Positions 57,282 to 64,000 of a stretch of 64,000 nucleotides of DNA are shown one piece after another. The notes beneath the pieces are model-generated. The model worked only from the letters and a program-made list of their open reading frames with translations, ran no database searches and was not told the DNA's origin. The DNA comes from Zea mays (lineage: Eukaryota; Streptophyta; Magnoliopsida; Poales; Poaceae), in assembly GCF_902167145.1 (NCBI RefSeq), contig NC_050101.1, positions 116,217,789-116,281,788 of the forward strand, written 5' to 3'. The number at the start of each line of letters is the position of its first letter. Position 1 is the stretch's first letter. The translations under genes were made by a program, and so were the position numbers.

Positions 57282-59669
57282 TTAGGCTTGGGTCTTAGGT
57301 ACCCAACTCATGTTGGGTCCTACAAGGTTAGCACATATATTCTTAGGGACCCAAATGCAAGTTTTATCTCCCTTGCATCTTGCCCCTAACTTCCTAGCAA
57401 TTACCTTCTTGCCCTTTCTACAAATAGCAAAGGGAGCATTGCAAGTATAATAAATGGTAGAAGGTTCATTTGCTACTTTCCTAGGAGCATGAATAACATT
57501 CTTTTTAGGAACAACATTTTTCCTAGTAACATTTCTATCATACACATAAGAAGAACTAGGAGCAAGCATGGCATGAGAATCATAAACATATGAGTCAAAA
57601 GCATCATAACTTCTATTTGCATTTCTAGTATGTCTTCTATCATGATACAAAAAAGCATGGTTCTTTTTAGTGCTACTAGCCATAGGAGCCTTCCCTTTCT
57701 CCTTGGCGGAGATAGGAGCCTTATGGCTTGTCAAGTTCTTGACTTCTCTCTTGAAGCCAAGCCCATCCTTAATTGAGGGGTGTCTACCAACCGTGTAGGC
57801 ATCCCTAGCAAATTTTAGTTTATCAAAATTACTCTTGCTAGTCTTAAGTTGAGCATTAAGACTAGCTAATTCATCATTCAATTTTGAAATAGAAACTAAG
57901 TGTTCGCTACAAGCATTAATATCAATATCCTTACACCTAGTGCAAACTTCAACATATTCAACACAAGAGTTGGATTTATTTGCTTCTACTAGTTTAGCAT
58001 TTAAATCATCGTTTATGCTCTTTAAGTTAGAAATAGAATCATGGCATGATGACACTTCACAAGCAAGCATTTCATTCCTCTTAATTTCTAATGCAAGGGA
58101 TTTTTGAGCCTCTACAAACTTATCATGTTCTTCATACAACAAATCCTCTTGCTTTTCTAAAAGTATATTCTTTTCATTCAAGGCATCAATTAATTCATTA
58201 ATTTTGTCTATCTTAGATCTATCTAAGCCCTTGAATAAACATGAATAATCTACTTCATCCTCACTAGATTCATCATCACTAGAAGAATCATAAGTATTAG
58301 CATTACGAGTGATTACCTTCTTTTCCCTTGCCATGAGGCAAGTGTGATGCTCGTTGGGGAAGAGAGCCGATTTGTTGAAGGCAGTGGCGGCGAGTCCCTC
58401 ATTGTCGGAGTCGGAGGAGGAGCAATCCGAATCCCACTCCTTGCCGAGATGCGCCTCGCCCTTGGCCTTCTTGTAATTCTTTTTCTTTTCCCTCTTCCCA
58501 TTTTTTCCTTGCTCCTGGTCACTATCATTTTCGGGACAGTTAGCAATAAAATGACCAAGCTTACCGCATTTGAAGCATGATCGCTTTCCCTTTGTCTTGT
58601 TCTTGCTTGGCTGCCCCTTGTGACCCTTTAGCACCGTCTTGAATCTTTTGATGATAAGAGCCATCTCTTCATCATTGAGCCCGGCCGCCTCAACTTGCGC
58701 CACCTTGCTAGGTAGCGACTCCTTGCTCCTTGTTGCCTTTAGAGCAATGGGTTGAGACTCGTGGAGTGGACCGTTCAACGCGTCGTCGACGTATCTTGCT
58801 TCCTTGATCATCATCCGCCCGCTCACGAATTTTCCAAGTACTTCTTCGGGCGTCATCATCGTGTACCTGGGATTCTCACGAATATTGTTCACGAGATGAG
58901 GATCAAGAACGGTAAATGACCTGAGCATTAGGCGGACGACGTCGTGATCCGTCCAACGCGTGCTTCCGTAGCTCCTTATCTTGTTGATAAGGGTCTTGAG
59001 CCGGTTGTAAGTTTGAGATGGCTCTTCTCCCCTTATCATGGCGAATCGTCCAAGCTCGCCCTCCACCAACTCCATCTTGGTGAGCATGGTGATGTCGTTC
59101 CCCTCGTGAGAGATCTTGAGGGTGTCCCATATCTGCTTGGCATTGTCCAAGCCGCTCACTTTATTGTATTCTTCCCTGCACAAAGATGCTAAGAGAACAG
59201 TAGTAGCTTGTGCATTTTTATGAATTTGTTCATTGATAAACATAGGGCTATCCGAGCTATCAAATTTCATTCCATTCTCTACAATCTCCCATATGCTTGG
59301 ATGGAGAGAGAATAAATGACTACGCATTTTGTGACTCCAAAATCCGTAGTCCTCCCCATCAAAGTGTGGAGGTTTACCAAGAGGAATGGAAAGCAAATGC
59401 GAATTCGAACTATGTGGAATACGAGAATAATCAAAAGAAAAGTTTGAGTTAACCGTCTTTTGTTTGTCGTGGTCGTCGTCCTTTTGGGAAGAAGAGGACT
59501 CATCGCTGTCGTAGTAGACGATCTCCTTGATGCGTCTTGTCTTCTTCTTCTTCCCATCTTTTCGCTTGTGGCCCGAGCCCGAGTTGTTGGACTTGTCATC
59601 CCTTGGCTCGTTGACGAAAGACTCCTTCTCCTTGTCGTTGATCACAATTCCCTTCCCCTTAGGATCCAT
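57282..59669 (-). CDS. Gag of element D, intact
   Basis: 795 residues, [16 protein letters not shown] start, charged N-terminus, UBN2-type domain ([36 protein letters not shown]), CCHC knuckle [14 protein letters not shown] near residue 365 (58536-58577), acidic serine tract, coiled coil and basic tail. Small differences from gag of C include an ESLPS insertion before the knuckle and a changed tail. It forms the particle and binds RNA. The ATG lies 37 bases inside the primer site. Confidence 0.95.
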   Translation of the reverse strand: MDPKGKGIVINDKEKESFVNEPRDDKSNNSGSGHKRKDGKKKKTRRIKEIVYYDSDESSSSQKDDDHDKQKTVNSNFSFDYSRIPHSSNSHLLSIPLGKPPHFDGEDYGFWSHKMRSHLFSLHPSIWEIVENGMKFDSSDSPMFINEQIHKNAQATTVLLASLCREEYNKVSGLDNAKQIWDTLKISHEGNDITMLTKMELVEGELGRFAMIRGEEPSQTYNRLKTLINKIRSYGSTRWTDHDVVRLMLRSFTVLDPHLVNNIRENPRYTMMTPEEVLGKFVSGRMMIKEARYVDDALNGPLHESQPIALKATRSKESLPSKVAQVEAAGLNDEEMALIIKRFKTVLKGHKGQPSKNKTKGKRSCFKCGKLGHFIANCPENDSDQEQGKNGKREKKKNYKKAKGEAHLGKEWDSDCSSSDSDNEGLAATAFNKSALFPNEHHTCLMAREKKVITRNANTYDSSSDDESSEDEVDYSCLFKGLDRSKIDKINELIDALNEKNILLEKQEDLLYEEHDKFVEAQKSLALEIKRNEMLACEVSSCHDSISNLKSINDDLNAKLVEANKSNSCVEYVEVCTRCKDIDINACSEHLVSISKLNDELASLNAQLKTSKSNFDKLKFARDAYTVGRHPSIKDGLGFKREVKNLTSHKAPISAKEKGKAPMASSTKKNHAFLYHDRRHTRNANRSYDAFDSYVYDSHAMLAPSSSYVYDRNVTRKNVVPKKNVIHAPRKVANEPSTIYYTCNAPFAICRKGKKVIARKLGARCKGDKTCIWVPKNICANLVGPNMSWVPKTQA

Positions 59670-59705
59670 CTCTTCGGGCGGTTAGTCCCTTTCTTGAAGA
59701 GAACG

Positions 59706-59717
59706 GCTCCGATACCA
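59706..59717 (-). other. Primer binding site of element D
   Basis: Minus-strand TGGTATCGGAGC, two bases inside the 5' LTR. It differs from that of C by one base (G for A), as in element A. Confidence 0.88.
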
Positions 59718-59719
59718 AT

Positions 59720-60982
59720 TGAGAGCACCTAGAGGGGGGGTGAATAGGTGATCCTGTAAAAGTTCAAAACTTAAGCCACAAAAACTTGTTAAGTGTTAGC
59801 ACAATTATGGCCAAGTGGCTAGAGAGGAGTCAAAACACAATAACCACAAGAAATCAATCACAGATATGACACGGTGGTTATCCCGTGGTTCGGCCAAGTA
59901 CAAAACTTGCCTACTCCACGTTGTGGCGTCCCAACGGACGAGAGTTGCACTCAACTCCTCTCAAGTGATCCAATGATCAACTTGAATACCACGGTGTTCT
60001 TGCTTTTCTTTTCTCAATCCCGTTTGCGAGGAATCTCCACAACTTGGAGCCTCTCGCCCTTACAAAAGATGTTCACAGAGAATCACGGAGCAAGGGAGGG
60101 AATGAGCAACGCACACAAGACTTCAAAAGATCAGAGCAACACGCACACAAGCAGCAATAAGAGCTCGCAACACAACTCAAAGAGTACACAACTCCACAAG
60201 AGCTCTATATGCTATCACAATGAATCGAATGCGCTAGATCAATGTCTTGGTGCTTAGAAAGGTTGTAGGAATGCTTGGTGTCCTCCTCCATGCGCCTAGG
60301 GGTCCCTTTTATAGCCCCAAGGCAGCTAGGAGCCGTTGAGAACACAACTGGAAGGCTATCCTTGCCTTCTGTCGTCGGGCGCACCGGACAGTCCGGTGCA
60401 CACCGGACACTGTCCGGTGCCCGATTTGTTTCCATAAAAAGCTCATCCGACCGTTGCTTTCTGATGCTGATCTGCGCACAGTTGGCGCACCGGACATGTC
60501 CGGTGCACACCGGACAGTCCGGTGTACCTTTCCGACCGTTGGCTCGGCCACGTGTCACGCGCCGATCGCGCGGCCGACCGTTGGCCCGGCCGACCGTTGG
60601 CTCACCGGACAGTCCGGTGCACACCGGACAGTCCGGTGAATTTTAGCCGAAGTCGCCGGAGAAAAACCCGAGAGCGGCTGGTTTGCTCCACGCTGGTCTG
60701 GCGCACCGGACACTGTCCGGTGCACACCGGACAGTCCGGTGCCCCAGCCCGAAACAGCCTTTGGCTGCACACAGCCACTCTCCACTTCCTTTCTTTTCTT
60801 CTTCTTTCTGTTTCTTACACTTAGATAAATATATTAGTACACAAAACCAATGTACTAAGACTTAGAAACATACCTTTGTTGCACTTTGTTCATCCATGGG
60901 CATTGATTCACATTTAAGCACTTGTGTTGGCACTTAATCACCAAAATACTTAGAAATGGCCCAAGGGCACATTTCCCTTTCA
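59720..60982 (-). repeat. Element D 5' LTR
   Basis: 1263 bp, nearly identical to 52004-53266. Inverted TATA box cttttata at 60306-60313 drives transcription leftward through gag and pol. Palindromes at 60379-60741. Confidence 0.95.
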
Positions 60983-61662
60983 GCAAGAACCAAGTGCTCA
61001 CTACGAGATGATCCTTTGCCACTCTGGCGTGGTGGATCCCTCGAGACCGCTTACAAACTTGAGTCGGGTCACCAACAAGATCTTCACGGTGATCACCGAG
61101 CTCCTAACGCCACCAAGCCGTCTAGGTGATGTCGATCACCAAGAGTAACAAGCCGTAGACTTTCGCTTGACCAAGAGAAGCCTAATGCAAGTGGTGTGTG
61201 TTCTAGGTGGCTCTTGCTAGCGCTAATGAGGAACAACCGCGGATTAAGATTCTCTAATCTCCTCACTAGGCTTTTGGTGCTTGCAATGCTCTAGCAATGT
61301 GCTGGAATAAATGTGGAGTGCAAGACATTGAATATGGTGGGTGGAAGGGGTATAAATAGCCCTCACCCACCAACTAGCCGTTACAGGCATCTCACTGCGC
61401 AATGGCGCACCGGACAGTCCGGTGCGCCACAGGTACGCCAACGGTGCGCCACCGGTGCGCCAACGGTCGTTTCCAACGGCTAGTTCTGACAGCTAGCCGT
61501 TGGACTCATGGCACACCGGACAGTGAACAGTCACTGTCCGGTGCACACCGGACAGTCCGGTGCACTGTCCGGTGCACTGTCCGGTGCGCCACTAAAATTC
61601 CTTTCTGAAACAGGCGCTCTCGGGTTTCTGCGAAGGGAAGCTTATTCCCTGGACCAGCCTGG
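60983..61662 (-). repeat. Element E LTR-like sequence, right piece
   Basis: It continues E after D, with gcaag repeated at 60983-60987. It has a minus-strand TATA-like element (plus tataaata at 61351) and dense CACCGGACAGTCCGGTG and GGTGCGCCA repeats (61400-61590). At 61662 it is cut by element F. Its far end is outside the window, so E could be a solo LTR or a full element. Confidence 0.65.
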
Positions 61663-62886
61663 TGAGAGCACCTAGAGGGGGGGTGAATAGGTGATCCTGT
61701 AAAACTTGAACTTAATGCCACAAAAACTTGGTTAAACGTTAGCACAGTATTGCCAAGTGGCTAGAGAGGAGTCTCAACAAAACACAATAACCACAAGAGA
61801 TCAATCACAGAGATGGCACAGTGGTTTATCCCGTGGATCGGCCAAGACCAACGCTTGCCTACTCCACGTTGTGGCGTCCCAACGGACGAGAGTTGCACTC
61901 AACCCCTCTCAAGTGGTCCAAAGACCCACTTGAATACCACGGTGTTTGCTTTTCTTTTCTATATCCCGTTCGCGAGGAATCTCCACAACTTGGAGTCTCT
62001 CGCCCTTACAAAGATGTTCACAAAGAAGCACAGAGTAAGAGAGGGATTAGCAACTCACACAAGACACAAAGATCACAGCAAGTACGCACACACAAGACCC
62101 AGATTTAAGCTCAAAAGACTAGCACACTAGAACGGAGCTCAAATCACTAGAATGTCGAACAAGTGCGCAAGAATGGAGTGTGAGTGATCAAGAGTGCTCA
62201 AGGAAAGCTTGGTATACTCCTCCATGCGCCTAGGGGTCCCTTTTATAGCCCCAAGGCAGCTAGGAGCCGTTGAGAGCAATCCGGGAAGACAAATCTTGCC
62301 TTCTGTCGCCTGGCGCACCAGACAGTCCGGTGCACCACCGGACACTGTCCGGTGCGGATTTCCTTCCTTATCTGGCGAAGCAGACCGTTGGCAGCCTTGG
62401 AGCCGTTGGCGCACCGGACACTGTCCGGTGCACACCGGACAGTCCGGTGCCTCCTCCCGACCGTTGGCTCGGCCACGTGTCCCGCGCGGATCGCGCAGCC
62501 GACCGTTGGCCTGGCCGACCGTTGGCTCACCGGACAGTCCGGTGCACACCGGACAGTCCGGTGAATTATAGCCGTACGCCGTTAATTCCTTCCCGAGAAC
62601 GGCAAGTTCGCCTGAGCTAGCCTGACACACCGGACAGTCCGGTGCACCCAAACCGAGCTGACTTTGGCTGAACAAAGTCATCTTATTTCCAATTCAATTT
62701 TTCCTGTTTCTAGCACTTAGACACAATACATTAGTCCATAAAATAATTGTACTAAGTTTAGAAACATACCTTTTGACATGATTTGCACTTTGTCCACCAC
62801 ATTGCATAGATCAACACAAAAGCACTTGCGTTGGCACTCAATCACCAAAATATTTAGAAATGGCCTAGGGGCACATTTCCCTTTCA
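61663..62886 (-). repeat. Element F 3' LTR
   Basis: 1224 bp, same ends as C and D. Inverted TATA box cttttata at 62240-62247; ACCGGAC(n)GTCCGGT palindromes from 62312 to 62645. Confidence 0.9.
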
Positions 62887-63669
62887 ATCTCCCCCTATTT
62901 GGTGATTTATGCCAACACAACATAAAGCAACTAGAACAAGTGCAAATGAAAACTCAATATAGTTTTGATTTATATTTGGCATATATGGATCACTCTTTGC
63001 CACCACTTGGTTTGTTTTTTTGCAAATCAAACTCAAATTTCTATCTCTAAGTCAAACACACTTGTTAAGACATAGAGAGAGTTCATTCCAAGAGAAATTG
63101 ATTCAAGATTTCAAAAACTCCCCCTTTTTCCCATAATCAATACTTCTCCCCACAAGAAGCCAACTTTTGACGAGAGAGACAATAAAAGAGTTTTGACAAA
63201 CCAACAACTCTATTCTATTATTTTCAAAAACTCTCAAGTGGTAGCTGATCCATTTATTGCTTTGGCCTTTATTTTCTCCCCCTTTGGCATCAAGCACCAA
63301 AACGGGATCAATCTTGGCCCTAGAACCCCATTGCCTCACCAAAATCTTCAAATAAGAATACAAAGGCAATAAGAGTACGTGAGATGAACTTGGAATAAGT
63401 TACCCTCTCATCGGAGTGCAGTGGAAGTCTTTCATGGTCCAAGTCCACCTTTTTCCTTTCAAACCTCCTTTGAGACTAAAACAAGCAAACTCAAGCACCC
63501 GGTTAGTCTCAAAGGGTCAAGTTGTAGCACAGCTCCCCCTAAATATGTGCATCACTTGCAAAAAGGACTTGTGAGGTCCGGGGAGTGTTTGTACAACTTG
63601 AGCACCACAAGTAAGCAACAAGATGCATAAGGAACATGATCAAAGGCATAAATACATGTATGCTATAAA
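62887..63669 (-). other. Element F polypurine tract and 3' non-coding region
   Basis: The tract (minus aaatagggggagat, plus 62887-62900) is interrupted by one T relative to C and D. The remainder is non-coding and matches the corresponding regions of C and D. Confidence 0.8.
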
Positions 63670-64000
63670 TCAATCCAAGTTCCGCGAATCTAGGACATTT
63701 AGCTCACTACGCAGCCTGCAAAAGGTCTTCTCATCTAAAGGCTTGGTAAAGATATCGGCTAGCTGGTTCTCGGTGCTAACATGAAACACTTCGATATCTC
63801 CCTTTTGCTGGTGGTCTCTCAAAAAGTGATGCCGGATGTCAATGTGCTTTGTGCGGTTGTGCTCAACAGGATTTTCCGCTATTCGGATAGCACTCTCATT
63901 ATCACATAGGAGTGGGACTTTGCTCAGATTGTAGCCAAAGTTCTGGAGGGTTTGCCTCATCCAAAGTAGTTGCGCAATACTGTCCTGCGGCAACGTACTC
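63670..64000 (-). pseudogene. Element F pol, C-terminal end, frameshifted
   Basis: It encodes the end of copia RNase H ([45 protein letters not shown], ending DSRNLD). Near 63975 two bases (GC) are missing compared with C and D in the GQCCAQLL region, so upstream sequence is out of frame. The rest is outside the window. Confidence 0.85.

Larger units (their letters stand above)
52004..60982 (-). mobile_element. Copia element D (Ji/Opie-type), young and structurally intact
   Basis: 8979 bp with LTRs of exactly 1263 bp at 52004-53266 and 59720-60982, flanked by GCAAG (51999-52003, 60983-60987). By eye the LTRs differ at only two positions (near 52136/59849 and 52753/60469). Gag and pol are uninterrupted on the minus strand, and primer site, polypurine tract and TATA box are present. 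It has every structural requirement of an autonomous element. Confidence 0.96.
61663..64000 (-). mobile_element. Copia element F (Ji/Opie-type), 3' end only, leaves the window
   Basis: The LTR starts TGAGAGCACCTAG at 61663. PPT, non-coding 3' region and the end of pol follow on the minus strand up to the window edge. The probable left target copy is cctgg (61658-61662). F is clearly diverged from D (LTR 1224 bp with many differences) and is inserted in the LTR of E. Confidence 0.9.

Noticed and set aside
1..64000. tRNA, rRNA or other structured RNA genes
   Set aside because: No cloverleaf or rRNA-like sequence was recognised. The only tRNA-like matches are retroelement primer sites.

Overview
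The window looks like nuclear DNA of a large grass genome, almost certainly maize or a close Zea relative. The grounds are nested LTR retrotransposons with Ji/Opie-type LTRs (beginning TGAAAGGGAAATGTG), a Grande-like gypsy element with an antisense gene, many small MITEs, and intron-poor GC-rich genes. All family names come from recognition, not from a database search. About 80 percent of the window is transposable element. Only two host genes are convincing.

Layout. 1-6859: 5' part of a decayed RIRE2/Tat-like gypsy element on the minus strand; its other end lies outside the window. 6955-7436: copia relic. 8789-10579: intact intronless cationic amino acid transporter (CAT6/7-like) on the minus strand. 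10580-12706: its upstream DNA, holding several MITEs and a long foldback repeat. 12707-42970: a nest. Host copia element A (plus strand, TSD ATCCC) carries Grande-like element B (12893-22506, minus) in its 5' LTR and Ji/Opie-type element C (29072-38020, plus, TSD ATGAT) inside its RNase H/pol end. Without the insertions A is about 11.7 kb and has an extra env-like gene between pol and the 3' LTR. 45371-45856: a DUF538 gene with TATA box and polyadenylation signal. 48110-51168: gag-like and hAT transposase relics. 51670-64000: a second nest. LTR-like sequence of element E is split by a young, structurally intact Ji/Opie-type element D (52004-60982, minus, TSD GCAAG) and again by element F (61663 onward, minus), which leaves the window.

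How the parts relate. The nesting gives relative ages: A is older than B and C, and E is older than D and F. LTR divergence agrees: D has about 2 differences in 1263 bp, C has 10 in 1254, B has about 21 in 629. D is the only element with uninterrupted gag and pol and could be autonomous. C differs from that state by a single one-base deletion in pol. B has lost most of gag. A carries many stops and frameshifts.

Most notable observations: an acceptor-like splice site exactly between gag and pol in three copia elements (A, C, D); a multi-segment antisense gene with a recognisable intron in B; the env-like gene of A preceded by LTR-type palindromes; and the same GGAC(n)GTCC palindrome theme in LTRs of several distinct copia families. 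I did not find a new non-transposon system.
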